From the NCBI RefSeq assembly GCF_000518705.1, contig NZ_JAEC01000005.1:124001-188000 (forward strand): a stretch of DNA of 64,000 bases, read 5' to 3'. Shown piece after piece: positions 53,799-64,000 of the stretch. The stretch's first letter is position 1. Each line of letters starts with the position of its first letter. A program made the translations under genes and the position numbers. The notes under the pieces were generated by a model. That model worked only from the letters and a program-made list of their open reading frames with translations. It made no database searches and was not told the origin of the DNA. This DNA is from Shewanella colwelliana ATCC 39565 (GTDB lineage: Bacteria; Pseudomonadota; Gammaproteobacteria; Enterobacterales; Shewanellaceae).

Positions 53799-54559
53799 TA
53801 TAAGAATAAGCCTCCTATCTGCATCGCAATAGTGATGCCAATCACTGATGACACGGTCAGCAAAGTCGCATGCCCCCAACGAGAAATCCCAACATTTAGA
53901 TGGCCTTTTACCATGTCTGATATTGCATTGATCATCGGAAAGCCTGGCACCAACATCAGCACACTCGCCGCCATTGGCAGCCTCGGCGTTTCAGTCAATT
54001 CGAAATGATATCCAAGCTGCGCGATTAACGTCGTGATGAAAGCTGTTACAGCAAAATTAACTAATAAGTTGAAGTGACGCTTAGCGATAGAAAGTCTGAC
54101 AAACATTCCGATTGATGATGCGAATATCGTGATCAGCACAGCCATGATATCACCGCCAAACAGATGGCAGAAGCTACCACAAGAAAGGCCAATCATAGGA
54201 ATGAGATAGCGTTTAGGATAGGCTCTGGGCTGGATGCGAGAAACGCGTTTACGCACTTCATTTAGGCCATATATCCCTTTCTCTGTGAGTAAGCAGATCC
54301 GCTGTAACTCACAGATAATGGTCATATTAATGCCATGCTCTCTGATCCGCCTAGTGGTTGTTATACAACGCCCATGAACAAGACTTGTCAACACCAAGGA
54401 GTTGGAAGAGATGGAGATCTCGACACTCGCAAGACCTAAGGCCTGCCCCAAGCGCTGACTGATCTCTTCAACGAGCTCAGATTCAGCGCCATAGGCCAGA
54501 AGTAGTTGTGCTACTCGAACAACCTGCCGAGTAATATCATTTTGAGTATCAGCGTACAC
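53798..54559 (-). CDS. yjjP: YjjP/ThrE-like exporter subunit, N-terminal half
   Basis: A 253-residue DUF1212 inner-membrane protein. The soluble N-terminal part contains LAYGAESELVEEISQRLGQA and SVEISISSNSLVLTS, and is followed by five membrane helices (GLSCGSFCHLFGGD, LVPGFPMINAISDMVKGHLN with the conserved PGFPMINA). Matches YjjP in length and order. GTG start. It is the first of two coupled genes (yjjP-yjjB) and lies just downstream of obg in the same direction. Substrate in this organism unknown. Confidence 0.88.
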   Translation of the reverse strand: MYADTQNDITRQVVRVAQLLLAYGAESELVEEISQRLGQALGLASVEISISSNSLVLTSLVHGRCITTTRRIREHGINMTIICELQRICLLTEKGIYGLNEVRKRVSRIQPRAYPKRYLIPMIGLSCGSFCHLFGGDIMAVLITIFASSIGMFVRLSIAKRHFNLLVNFAVTAFITTLIAQLGYHFELTETPRLPMAASVLMLVPGFPMINAISDMVKGHLNVGISRWGHATLLTVSSVIGITIAMQIGGLFL

Positions 54560-54594
54560 AATTATCTCAGAATGAGGCGAGAGGTAAGTGTTCT

Positions 54595-55788
<1,194 letters not shown>

Positions 55789-55931
55789 TTATACTGCCTA
55801 TCTAATATTACCGCCAAAAAACAATTGCTCTACCGATCTATCGACGCCCATTATGCATCAATAAATCGATTCTCAACTGGTGCTGGAGCGTAGCGTTCGG
55901 CTCTTTCACCAGATAATAATCTTCATAAACA

Positions 55932-55960
55932 ATAAAGCCCTACCAGAGGCAGGGCTTTAT
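55932..55960 (-). terminator. Hairpin between rpmA and obg
   Basis: ATAAAGCCCT/AGGGCTTTAT plus inner CC/GG pairs. The T run after it on the minus strand is weak, so readthrough into obg is possible. Confidence 0.6.
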
Positions 55961-55984
55961 AAACTAGCTTAGGTTAGCTAAAGA

Positions 55985-56242
<258 letters not shown>

Positions 56243-56254
56243 TTAGACTCCTAA

Positions 56255-56566
56255 TTAAGCGTTGATAGCTGTAATTTTAACTTCGGTGAACCACTGACGG
56301 TGGCCCATCTTCTTATCGTGGTGCTTACGACGACGGAACTTAACGATAGTTACCTTTTCGCCACGGCCATGGCTGACAACTTCAGCTACAACCTTACCAC
56401 CTTCAACTAAAGGTGCACCAACGTGTACAGTCTCACCGTCAGCAACCAAAAGAACTTGGTCAAATTCGACAGTTTCGCCTGTAGCGACTTCTAATTTTTC
56501 TAGACGAACAGTATGGCCTTCAGCAACACGGTGCTGCTTACCACCACTTTGAAAAACAGCGTACAT
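56255..56566 (-). CDS. rplU: 50S ribosomal protein L21
   Basis: 103 residues, full length. [20 protein letters not shown] starts the protein and [20 protein letters not shown] marks the 23S-binding end. First gene of the rplU-rpmA unit, divergent from ispB. Confidence 0.98.
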   Translation of the reverse strand: MYAVFQSGGKQHRVAEGHTVRLEKLEVATGETVEFDQVLLVADGETVHVGAPLVEGGKVVAEVVSHGRGEKVTIVKFRRRKHHDKKMGHRQWFTEVKITAINA

Positions 56567-56841
56567 AGCTATTTTACTCCGATATTTCTAGCACGCAGAC
56601 CTTTTTAGTTTGGCTGGGTGCTATAAAAGCTTTAATGACAATGGTCGCGGAGTTTACGCTAAGAAGACCAAGCTGACAAGCCCTAATTCACTTTGATCAA
56701 AAAAAGATCGGAATTACTCGCACATTAGTCTTCTAATACTGTCTTGCGACACATTTTTAGGTAGAATCGAATCATTATAACATTTTCGCCTTAATTTGGG
56801 CTGCCTGAATTACGCTGCAACCCTAAAAGTAGAGCCTATAT

Positions 56842-57813
56842 ATGGATTTGAATGCCATCCGTCAGTTAGCTGACGTAGATATGAAAGCCGTCGATCAGCT
56901 TATTTATAAGCAATTAGAATCAGATGTAGCCCTAATTAATCAGTTAGGTTTCTATATTATTAATGGAGGGGGCAAACGATTACGCCCACTGCTGTCAATT
57001 CTAGCCGCTCGCGCCATTGCATATGAAGGCGAAGCACACCTTAAGTTGGCAGCCATTGTCGAGTTTATCCATACCGCTTCACTGTTACACGATGATGTTG
57101 TCGATGAATCCATGCTACGACGCGGCAGAGAAACTGCCAACGCATTGTTTGGCAACAGCGCTAGCGTATTAGTTGGGGACTTTCTCTACACTCGCTCTTT
57201 TCAAATGATGACAGAACTTAAAAGTATGCAAGTGCTAGAAGTCTTAGCCGATGCTACTAACGTACTTGCTGAAGGTGAAGTACTGCAGTTAATGAACTGT
57301 AACGACCCAGACACCACAGAAGACAGCTATATGCGAGTCATCTACTGTAAAACGGCCAAACTATTCGAAGCGGCGACCCGCCTTGCTGGTGTGCTTGCTG
57401 ACAGCAGCATAGAGGTTCAAACCGCGCTGGCCGATTACGGCAAGTACTTAGGCACTGCGTTCCAGTTAACCGATGATCTACTCGACTACACTGCAGAAAC
57501 TGAAGAGTTAGGTAAGAACATTGGTGATGACCTGGCAGAAGGCAAACCGACACTACCGTTAATCTATGCAATCGCTAACGGCACTGATGAAGCTAAAAAG
57601 TTGATCCGCGAAGCCATTGAACAAGGTGACGGCTCAGGCCACATAGAAACCATTTTAAATGCGCTCAATGAATGTGGTGCGCTTCAATATACTGAAACAA
57701 GAGCCCTAGAAGAGGCTGAGAAGGCCATTAACGCGCTTGATATCCTTCCTGAGTCCGACTACAAGCAAGCATTAATATCATTAGCTAGAATAGCTGTCGC
57801 GCGCAATCACTAA
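56842..57813 (+). CDS. ispB: Octaprenyl diphosphate synthase
   Basis: Makes the polyprenyl side chain of ubiquinone and menaquinone. 323 residues with the two Asp-rich prenyl-transferase motifs, LLHDDVVDESMLRRGRETAN and LTDDLLDYTAETEELGKNIG, plus GGGKRLRPLLSIL and the lysine region YCKTAKLFEAATRLAG. Divergent from rplU, as in E. coli. Confidence 0.95.
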   Translation: MDLNAIRQLADVDMKAVDQLIYKQLESDVALINQLGFYIINGGGKRLRPLLSILAARAIAYEGEAHLKLAAIVEFIHTASLLHDDVVDESMLRRGRETANALFGNSASVLVGDFLYTRSFQMMTELKSMQVLEVLADATNVLAEGEVLQLMNCNDPDTTEDSYMRVIYCKTAKLFEAATRLAGVLADSSIEVQTALADYGKYLGTAFQLTDDLLDYTAETEELGKNIGDDLAEGKPTLPLIYAIANGTDEAKKLIREAIEQGDGSGHIETILNALNECGALQYTETRALEEAEKAINALDILPESDYKQALISLARIAVARNH

Positions 57814-57845
57814 TGATTGGTTAATGACGCAAAGATTTAAATAAC

Positions 57846-57873
57846 AAAAAAGGAGCCAATCGGCTCCTTTTTT
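57846..57873. terminator. Bidirectional terminator between ispB and mdh
   Basis: AAAAAAGGAGCC/GGCTCCTTTTTT around a four-base loop, 33 bases after ispB and 16 before the mdh stop on the other strand. Confidence 0.92.
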
Positions 57874-57888
57874 ATTGATTCGTCTAGC

Positions 57889-58824
57889 TTACTTAACGAA
57901 TTCAACACCAAGCTTAATATCAGCCTTTAGCGTATCTAACATCGCATCACACGCGTTGGCTTCAAACTCGCTTACGTCGCCATAAGCTAATACTTGCTCA
58001 ACACCATTCTTACCAAGAAGAATCGGTTGTGCGAAAAATTCTGCATGCTCACTGCCACCATCGACATAAGCACACTCAACCACATTGGCATCACCTTGCA
58101 GGCCACGAACCAGTGATAAACCAAAGCGGCATGCCGCTTGACCCATAGAAAGTGTTGCACTACCGCCACCGGCTTTAGCTTCAACGACTTCAGTACCCGC
58201 ATTCTGAATACGAGTAGTAAGGGCTGCAACCTCTTCATCACTGAAGCTCACACCTTCAACTTGCGATAGCAATGGAAGAATCGTTACACCGCTATGGCCA
58301 CCGATCACGTTCACTTTGACATCCGCAACATCTAAGCCTTTTGCTTCGGCGACAAATGTTTCAGAACGGATAACATCAAGTGTCGTCACACCGAATAAAC
58401 GATTTTTGTCGTACACGCCTGCAGCTTTTAATACTTCAGCAGCAATTGCCACAGTGGTATTTACAGGGTTAGTAATGACACCAATCAGTGCTTTAGGGCA
58501 AGTTGCCGCACACTTTTCAACAAGGTTTCTGACAATGCCAGCGTTAATATTGAACAGATCTGAACGATCCATACCAGGCTTACGCGCAACACCAGCAGAG
58601 ATAAGCACAACATCTGCACCTTCTAATGCAGGCGTAGGATCTTCACCTGCAAAACCTTTCACCTCAACCGCAGTAGGGATGTGGCTAAGGTCAACTGCAA
58701 CACCAGGTGTTACAGGAGCGATATCATAAAGGGACAGTTTTGAGCCGGCAGGCAATTGTGTTTTAAGCAGTAGGGCAAGAGCCTGGCCAATACCACCAGC
58801 GGCACCAAGTACAGCAACTTTCAT
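57889..58824 (-). CDS. mdh: Malate dehydrogenase
   Basis: NAD-dependent TCA-cycle enzyme of 311 residues. The Rossmann motif is [18 protein letters not shown]; the substrate loop [20 protein letters not shown] has the Arg residues, and the catalytic His lies in [17 protein letters not shown]. The ATG at 58824 gives the standard N-terminus MKVAVLGAA, with GGAG six to seven bases before; the longer start at 58839 is not preferred. Divergent from argR, as in many gammaproteobacteria. Confidence 0.96.
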   Translation of the reverse strand: MKVAVLGAAGGIGQALALLLKTQLPAGSKLSLYDIAPVTPGVAVDLSHIPTAVEVKGFAGEDPTPALEGADVVLISAGVARKPGMDRSDLFNINAGIVRNLVEKCAATCPKALIGVITNPVNTTVAIAAEVLKAAGVYDKNRLFGVTTLDVIRSETFVAEAKGLDVADVKVNVIGGHSGVTILPLLSQVEGVSFSDEEVAALTTRIQNAGTEVVEAKAGGGSATLSMGQAACRFGLSLVRGLQGDANVVECAYVDGGSEHAEFFAQPILLGKNGVEQVLAYGDVSEFEANACDAMLDTLKADIKLGVEFVK

Positions 58825-59037
58825 AGTTATCTCCGTCATTTCTTGGATATTTGTGATATAGATCTAAATTCACCGATGGCGCAACATTACTGTAATCACA
58901 CCAATAATTCAATTATCCCTTAGTAGTGTGAGCGTATATTTTGTCTTTTTGCTCTAAATTATTAATTTTGACTCAAATAACGTATAGTGCCGACTTATCT
59001 GCGCAACATGTCTCTCATCTCACCACACAGACACCAA

Positions 59038-59055
59038 ACTGAATTATTATTCATC
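59038..59055. promoter_or_regulatory. ARG box upstream of argR
   Basis: TGAAT-TATT-ATTCA (59040-59053) is a perfect core of the ArgR operator. A second, degenerate copy TGACA-AATA-ATTCA lies at 59072-59085 and overlaps the -35 element. Autorepression of argR is the likely use. Confidence 0.75.
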
Positions 59056-59070
59056 ATATCCGAATATTCG

Positions 59071-59099
59071 TTGACAAATAATTCAAAGCTATTCAGAAT
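59071..59099 (+). promoter_or_regulatory. argR sigma70 promoter
   Basis: TTGACA (59071-59076), then 17 bases, then CAGAAT (59094-59099). The start codon follows 33 bases later. Confidence 0.55.
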
Positions 59100-59132
59100 A
59101 AAGCAGTTTTGTGAATAAAGAATAAATAAATT

Positions 59133-59603
59133 ATGCAAGCAACTAAAAATCAAGACGAACTTGTTAAGACCTTTAAAGCGATTTTAAAAGAGGAGCGCTT
59201 CGGCTCTCAAAGCGAAATCGTCAATGCCCTTCAAGCCGAAGGGTACAGCAACATCAATCAATCAAAAGTGTCGCGCATGCTCAGTAAGTTTGGCGCGGTG
59301 CGCACGCGCAATGCCAAGCAAGAGATGGTGTATTGCTTACCTGCAGAGTTGGGTGTACCGACAGCTGGAAGTCCACTTAAAAACTTAGTGCTCGACGTCG
59401 ACCATAATCAATCGATGATAGTCGTAAGAACCAGCCCAGGTGCAGCGCAGCTGATAGCGAGACTCCTAGACTCTATCGGTAAACCAGAAGGCATTTTAGG
59501 TACTATTGCCGGAGATGACACCATTTTCATTTGTCCATCGAACATTAAAGATATCGACAAAACACTCGACACAGTGAAATCACTATTTAATTATGCCGAT
59601 TAA
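59133..59603 (+). CDS. argR: Arginine repressor
   Basis: Hexameric arginine-dependent repressor of 156 residues. Winged helix: [20 protein letters not shown] and [21 protein letters not shown]-terminal arginine-binding domain: [16 protein letters not shown] and [14 protein letters not shown], with the GDD acidic residues for arginine. Full length. Has its own ARG box. Confidence 0.96.
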   Translation: MQATKNQDELVKTFKAILKEERFGSQSEIVNALQAEGYSNINQSKVSRMLSKFGAVRTRNAKQEMVYCLPAELGVPTAGSPLKNLVLDVDHNQSMIVVRTSPGAAQLIARLLDSIGKPEGILGTIAGDDTIFICPSNIKDIDKTLDTVKSLFNYAD

Positions 59604-59616
59604 ACGGCTTGATGAT

Positions 59617-59644
59617 AAAGAAGACGCCTAGTGCGTCTTTTTTT
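59617..59644 (+). terminator. Terminator of argR
   Basis: AAGACGC-CTAGT-GCGTCTT followed by a long T run, about 18 bases after the stop. Confidence 0.85.
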
Positions 59645-59740
59645 ATGCTTAGCAACATTGGATACCATATATTGAATAAGTTTCACTTTCATGAGAGATT
59701 AATAGGCCGAACGTAGTAGAAAGCTGGCTAAGGATCTTAG

Positions 59741-60196
59741 ATGAAAAATACAATAATTAATATCGATGATATTTGCTGGGAATCATGGCAACACTCCGAT
59801 AACTATAGCAGTCAGCAAAAACATATCGGCGACGCGGCTGGATGTGAAAAAATTGGGGTGACGATGGAGAAACTCTCTCCAGGCAAACTCTCTTCAGTGG
59901 CGCATTACCATACTAAAGAGGAGGAGCATATCTACGCTATGCAAGGAGAAGCGACCCTACTGATTAACGGTGTTCCCCACCCTTTTAAGCAAGGCGACTA
60001 TATCTGCTTCAACGCCAATAGCGCGATTTCTCACACTCTAAGAAACGACTCGGATGAGGACTTTGTTTTTATGGTCGTTGGTAACCGGGATATGCATGAT
60101 GTGGTGGTGTACCCCGAAAACAATAAAGTGCAGGTCAGATCAATCGATGAAATTTACGCCAAACGACCGACAAACTATTGGGACCCTGATGAGTAA
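59741..60196 (+). CDS. Cupin-domain protein
   Basis: A 151-residue double-stranded beta-helix protein. The first cupin motif is LSSVAHYHTKEEEHIYAMQGEA (HxH...E, metal ligands) and the second QGDYICFNANSAISHTLRN (G...H). The first helix region WESWQHSDNYSSQQKHIG is unlike named enzymes. Not recognised more precisely; it could be an oxygenase, isomerase or sugar-binding cupin. It lies alone, with a strong terminator after it. Confidence 0.8.
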   Translation: MKNTIINIDDICWESWQHSDNYSSQQKHIGDAAGCEKIGVTMEKLSPGKLSSVAHYHTKEEEHIYAMQGEATLLINGVPHPFKQGDYICFNANSAISHTLRNDSDEDFVFMVVGNRDMHDVVVYPENNKVQVRSIDEIYAKRPTNYWDPDE

Positions 60197-60224
60197 AAAA
60201 ACACACCTTAGGGTGTGTTTTTTT
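60195..60224. terminator. Bidirectional terminator between the cupin and peroxidase genes
   Basis: AAAAAAACACACC/GGTGTGTTTTTTT with a four-base loop. It serves the cupin gene on the plus strand and the convergent peroxidase on the minus strand. Confidence 0.9.
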
Positions 60225-60235
60225 CTAGCCGCTAA

Positions 60236-61171
60236 TCAGTTGGCTGCGTCATTCATAAAATCTAATGATGGCGCAAAGAATGAAGACCCCGTTAACGCTT
60301 GAGTGAAGTGCATTAGGTGGTCATGATGACCGTCTGCATCGCCATGGATCATACTGTGTAGCATTTTTTCAAAATTCACCGAATTTCGACAGTTAGAAAT
60401 AAACATGAGTCCCTGCTCTTTTACTGAGCCATAAGGCATACTCTGGCGCAAAATTTCCATTGAATTGCCATTTTCATCTTTTAGATTAACCCGCTTAATA
60501 TGGCTGGTTAATGGCTTATCGTCCGATGCATATTCAATATTATCAATCTTAGTACGACCGATAATGTCTTCCTGTTTCTTCTGCGGTAGTCGATTCCATT
60601 TACTCAGGTTATGAGCAAACTTCTGCACATGTACATAACTGCCCGCTTTAAAACTAATGTCTTCATCACCGACTAATGCTACATCTTGGCGATGCCTACC
60701 TTTAGGATTTTCTGTGCCGTCAACAAACCCAGTTAAATCACGATTATCCATGAACTGGAAACCACGCTCTTCGTCAACCAGCTCAACCAAACCTTCAAAC
60801 ATCTGGCACACTTCATTGGCAACAAGGTGAAGTATGTCAAAGCGGTCACAACGTAAGTGAACAAATAGGTCATATTCGTGAGCGGGCGCATCACGATTAT
60901 CAGCATTCATCGCAGGAAAAGGCCTTAGTTGCGCAGGGCGATTAGCTGGATATAGGCTATCCCAGTAGTTGGCACCAATGGCGACAAAACCATTAAAAGC
61001 GCTATCAGTATATTGATCTGATAATTCACAGATGTATTGCGCTACATTTGCAACACAAGGACGCAGTTGTGATTCAATACCATCCTCGGCATTAAACATC
61101 AAATAGACACTGTGTAAATTCCCCTCAGCACACACACCCAGCTGTTCACGTGGCATAACCTGACTATCCAT
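60236..61171 (-). CDS. DyP-type heme peroxidase
   Basis: A 311-residue dye-decolorising peroxidase. The catalytic motif GFVDGTENP (Asp151) and the proximal-side region SHIKRVNLKDENGNSMEILR with QSMPYG are present; the heme-ligand His is near 224. No Tat signal precedes it, so it is likely cytosolic. Resembles the S. oneidensis TyrA type I recall from structural work. Function: peroxide-dependent oxidation of bulky substrates or heme handling; the native substrate is unknown. Ribosome site AGGG. It lies apart from encapsulin or EfeB-type genes in the visible sequence. Confidence 0.88.
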   Translation of the reverse strand: MDSQVMPREQLGVCAEGNLHSVYLMFNAEDGIESQLRPCVANVAQYICELSDQYTDSAFNGFVAIGANYWDSLYPANRPAQLRPFPAMNADNRDAPAHEYDLFVHLRCDRFDILHLVANEVCQMFEGLVELVDEERGFQFMDNRDLTGFVDGTENPKGRHRQDVALVGDEDISFKAGSYVHVQKFAHNLSKWNRLPQKKQEDIIGRTKIDNIEYASDDKPLTSHIKRVNLKDENGNSMEILRQSMPYGSVKEQGLMFISNCRNSVNFEKMLHSMIHGDADGHHDHLMHFTQALTGSSFFAPSLDFMNDAAN

Positions 61172-61352
61172 TTAAACCCTACCTTTACCAGTTTCAATTT
61201 CGGCACTATTATCCGAAACTTTAGCGATTAATAGTACTAACAAGCCCACAAATCGGTAAAACGAAACCCCAATAACTTTGTAGAGTAACGTTTTTTCATC
61301 TAGGCAGCCATAATGGTTTACAAAAATGCTACATCACCATCAAATTAATGGT

Positions 61353-62381
61353 TTAGAACAGAACTAAGCCATGAGGCGCTACGGATAACTTGACCCGCTG
61401 TCCTATTCCAAGTGTCGTTAGCGCCGACTTTATATCGTAAAGAGTTTGCTCTACTTGCACTCGATAATGACAGATGTTCCCGAGAAAGCGTCTCTCTATG
61501 ATTTCAGCGCTACCTTCTGCAACAGCAGCAAGTGTTATCTGTTCAGGCCTCAGTAATAACTCTGCACTGCTGCCAACACCTTTACCCAACGGCGTGGTAC
61601 TTTGAATCTCCCCCAGCACAGTAGAAAAATGATGAGCCCCAGTCACTTCGCCTGAAAGATAATTTCCGCCACCCAAAAAGTCAGCCACATATCGATTACT
61701 TGGCATTGAATATAACTGCTCTGCATCACCGTATTGCGCGATTTTTCCATCTTGGAATAATGCCAGCTTATCCGCAAACACAAAGGCCTCATCTTTACTG
61801 TGAGTCACAAAAATAGCGCTAACATTACGCTGCTTTAGAATGGCACGAATCTCAAGCATCATCTCATTACGCACTTTCGCATCGATATTTGAAAAGGGTT
61901 CGTCCAGCAATAATAGTTCAGGCTCATAGGCCAAGGCTCGGGCAATTGACACCCGCTGCTGCTGGCCACCCGAAAGCTCGTGGGGATAACGCGATCCTAA
62001 GCCATCCAGCTTGACCAGTGTCAACATCTCATCTAAACGATGCGCACGTTCCGCCGTCGTTAACGCCTTAACGCCAAATAACACGTTTTCAGCCACCGTT
62101 AAGTGCGGAAACAAAGCGTAATCTTGAAATATCATCCCCACTTCCCGGGCTTCACTGGGAACAAACAGCTTGTCAGCAGAAAGTAATCGGCCATTGATGC
62201 CAATTTTGCCTTGGGATATGCCTTGTAGCCCCGCGATAGCGCGTAACAATGTGGTCTTCCCGCAGCCACTGGGACCAAGGAGCGCAGCGATTTCTCCTTG
62301 CGCCACATTCAAACTCAGCCCATTCAAAATAACTTGTCCGCGATAATCACTATGAACGTTTTCTATTGTTAACGTCGACAT
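61353..62381 (-). CDS. fbpC: Fe(3+) ABC transporter ATP-binding protein
   Basis: Cytoplasmic ATPase of a ferric-iron importer, 342 residues. Walker A GPSGCGKTT, Q-loop QDYALFPHL, signature LSGGQQQRVSIARALAYEPE, Walker B LLLLDEPFSNIDA, and His loop FVTHSKDEA are intact. A TOBE-like C-terminal domain (about 240-342) follows. One base separates it from the fbpB stop. The periplasmic binding protein FbpA would be further upstream, outside the window. Related substrates (thiamine, putrescine, phosphonate) are possible but less likely given the FbpB-type permease. Confidence 0.85.
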   Translation of the reverse strand: MSTLTIENVHSDYRGQVILNGLSLNVAQGEIAALLGPSGCGKTTLLRAIAGLQGISQGKIGINGRLLSADKLFVPSEAREVGMIFQDYALFPHLTVAENVLFGVKALTTAERAHRLDEMLTLVKLDGLGSRYPHELSGGQQQRVSIARALAYEPELLLLDEPFSNIDAKVRNEMMLEIRAILKQRNVSAIFVTHSKDEAFVFADKLALFQDGKIAQYGDAEQLYSMPSNRYVADFLGGGNYLSGEVTGAHHFSTVLGEIQSTTPLGKGVGSSAELLLRPEQITLAAVAEGSAEIIERRFLGNICHYRVQVEQTLYDIKSALTTLGIGQRVKLSVAPHGLVLF

Positions 62382-62382
62382 C

Positions 62383-64000
62383 TTAAGTACGCTGCTCCAA
62401 AGAACGATTTAAATAGATAAGGGGCACTAACCCCACAAGGACAATAACGATTGCCGCTAACGCACCATGCTCTAACTGTTCATCAGAGACAAATTGATAA
62501 ACATACGTCGCAAGGTTCTCAAATCCGACAGGCCTTAACAACAACGCAGCTGGTAACTCTTTCATGCACTCGATGAAGACCAACAGCAGCCCAGCGAATA
62601 TTCCCTTGCGAAGAAGAGGTAAATGAACTCGTTGCAATAACGCCCCAGGTGTTAACCCCATGGTGACGGACGCCATATCTAGCGAAGGACTGATCCGCTT
62701 ATAGCTATTTTCTACACTACCAATCGCAATGGCGACAAATCGCACCGAAAAAGCAAACACCAACACAAATACTGTGCCGCTGAAAAGTAGGCCAGGGCCT
62801 CGCGTATCAAACAAGGCATATAGGTCATTAATGGCAAAGTCGAGGTAAGTGAGTGGAACTAATATGCCTATCGCTAGAACGGTACCCGGTAAGGCATAAC
62901 CTGTTGATGCCAGACGTGATGGCAGTAGATCAACTGGGCGTGGGCTACAACGTCGTACAAACATTAAAATCACTGCGATCGCCACGGTCAGCAGGCTCAC
63001 GATGGCGGCAATATAGAAACTGTTAAAACTGTATTTTAGAAAGTCGTTGTTCCAACTGACATCGAAGTAGTCCCACGCATAGTGTAGCAATATGATAAAG
63101 GGTAGCAGGAAAGCCAAAAATAATAAGGCCATGCAATACAAACCTGCCCCCAACGCTTTAATATTACCTAGCTGATACCGATCCCCATAGTTGAGCTCAG
63201 TCTGCTTTTGAAACAGTTTTTGTTTACGCCGGGCAAAGCGCTCGATGCCGATCATACAAAACACTACCAATAGCATAATCGCTGACAACTTAGCGGCGGC
63301 AGCTAAACTACCATACCCCAGCCAAGTATCGTAAACCGCCGTCGTTAAGGTTGGCACGGCAAAATAACTAACCGTCGCAAAATCAGCTGCGGTTTCCATA
63401 GCAACTAACGACGCGCCAACAGCAATAGCAGGCCTAGCCATTGGCAAACTTAAACGCCAAAAACTCTGCCAAGGTCCACAGCCCATAACCCTCGCTGCAT
63501 GCTGAAGGCTTGAGGATTGCTCCATAAATGCCGTACGTGCAAGCAGATAAATATAGGGAAATAGAACCAGCGCCAACATCACCGATGCACCCGCTAAGGT
63601 TCGCACATCAGGAAAAAAATAGTCTTGAGGAGATTGCCAACCAAATAGGTATCGTAACCCTCGCTGAATAGGCCCCGCGTAATCCAAGAGATCCGTATAA
63701 ACATACGCAACAACATAGGCTGGCATTGCCAGGGGTAACAAGAGCGCCCACTGGAAAATGTGCCGTCCAGGAAATTCGCAACGAGCGATTAGCCACGCAG
63801 CAGGCACCGCAATAAGTGCCGCGCCAATACAGACTGACACCATTAAAATGAGAGTGTTACTAATGTAGGTAGGTAAAACGGTATCGAGCAGATGGTCGAA
63901 AACAGATTCGTCGGGCGTGGCAGCTTGAAGTAGGATAGCAACAAGAGGGAGTGTCAGCGCAGCGGCTATGACATACCCCATAATTGACCAACGTTTAGAA
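62383..64000 (-). CDS. fbpB: Fe(3+) ABC transporter permease, 5' end cut by the window edge
   Basis: Inner-membrane permease, at least 538 residues, with two binding-protein-dependent transport domains in one chain (about 12-14 helices). EAA-like loops are visible: ARVMGCGPWQSFWRLSLPMA in the first half and ASVTMGLTPGALLQRVHLPL in the second. The reading frame is open to the window edge upstream of ATG 63981 (SKRWSIMGYVIAAAL). The KRW-x-hydrophobic pattern matches the normal N-terminus of this family, so the true start probably lies beyond 64000. The duplicated architecture is typical of FbpB/SfuB/HitB. Confidence 0.85.
   Translation of the reverse strand, partial: SKRWSIMGYVIAAALTLPLVAILLQAATPDESVFDHLLDTVLPTYISNTLILMVSVCIGAALIAVPAAWLIARCEFPGRHIFQWALLLPLAMPAYVVAYVYTDLLDYAGPIQRGLRYLFGWQSPQDYFFPDVRTLAGASVMLALVLFPYIYLLARTAFMEQSSSLQHAARVMGCGPWQSFWRLSLPMARPAIAVGASLVAMETAADFATVSYFAVPTLTTAVYDTWLGYGSLAAAAKLSAIMLLVVFCMIGIERFARRKQKLFQKQTELNYGDRYQLGNIKALGAGLYCMALLFLAFLLPFIILLHYAWDYFDVSWNNDFLKYSFNSFYIAAIVSLLTVAIAVILMFVRRCSPRPVDLLPSRLASTGYALPGTVLAIGILVPLTYLDFAINDLYALFDTRGPGLLFSGTVFVLVFAFSVRFVAIAIGSVENSYKRISPSLDMASVTMGLTPGALLQRVHLPLLRKGIFAGLLLVFIECMKELPAALLLRPVGFENLATYVYQFVSDEQLEHGALAAIVIVLVGLVPLIYLNRSLEQRT

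Larger units (their letters stand above)
58825..59132. promoter_or_regulatory. mdh/argR divergent control region
   Basis: 308 bp. On the argR side: ARG box at 59038-59055 and a sigma70 promoter (TTGACA at 59071). No recognisable operator was found for mdh. AT-rich near 58900-58990. Confidence 0.6.

Noticed and set aside
53798..53879. Longer start for yjjB
   Set aside because: The extra 27 codons lie within yjjP in another frame and do not resemble the family; the TAATG overlap with a ribosome site is better.
57338..57571. Antisense frame inside ispB
   Set aside because: Shadow of a conserved prenyl-transferase gene with no start signal.

Overview
The window reads as a chromosomal segment of a Shewanella-like marine gammaproteobacterium (Alteromonadales). 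The evidence is a ten-heme OmcA/MtrC-family surface cytochrome, a conserved housekeeping block (lptD-surA-pdxA-rsmA-apaG-apaH with divergent amgK-murU-djlA; rplU-rpmA-obg divergent from ispB; mdh divergent from argR), many c-di-GMP and chemotaxis proteins, and small families frequent in that order (MipA/OmpV, DUF3019, DUF3718, DUF4136, DUF1289). I see no rRNA, tRNA, CRISPR array, prophage or complete insertion sequence. This assignment rests on gene content and recalled family features, not on a database search.

Layout. 1-13.5 kb is a sensory and accessory stretch: a GGDEF-EAL protein followed by an outer-membrane barrel, a zinc-ribbon YjdM protein, a small ribbon-helix-helix protein, a chemoreceptor, a large M60-type (ImpA-like) metalloprotease lipoprotein, a POT-family transporter, and a PTS EIIC-EAL fusion. 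13.7-17.2 kb holds the decaheme cytochrome and a LysR regulator, with two identical-architecture dyads between them. 17.3-24 kb carries an RsuA-type pseudouridine synthase with an Fe-S-type HTH regulator divergent from a flavin reductase and a VOC protein, then small membrane and cupin proteins, an OmpA-like lipoprotein, an acetate transporter and an acetyltransferase.

24-30 kb is acyl metabolism: an alpha/beta-fused 2-oxoacid dehydrogenase E1 translationally coupled to an unusual FabD-like acyltransferase, then glutaryl-CoA dehydrogenase with a divergent LysR regulator. 30-33.2 kb is an apparent operon of MipA/OmpV, DUF3019 and an RstA/RstB-like two-component system. 33.2-41.4 kb includes a Ycf46-like AAA ATPase, the YiaV/YiaW membrane pair, purT, a glycerate-dehydrogenase-like enzyme, a small barrel and djlA. 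41.4-50.1 kb is the cell-envelope block: peptidoglycan recycling (amgK-murU) facing LPS export and outer-membrane protein folding (lptD-surA), followed by pdxA, rsmA, apaG and apaH.

50.2-64 kb has a second chemoreceptor, a DUF3718 protein, folA, the YjjP/YjjB exporter pair, obg-rpmA-rplU, ispB, mdh, argR (with an ARG box at its promoter), a cupin, a DyP peroxidase, and the Fe(3+) ABC transporter genes fbpC and fbpB. fbpB is cut by the window edge.

The least-explained parts are the E1 fusion plus an acyltransferase that has lost the malonyl-binding arginine, the cytochrome with its twin TTTCA-N5-TGAAA sites, the EIIC-EAL fusion with no other PTS parts nearby, and the SufR-like regulator with repeated heptamers in its divergent promoter.
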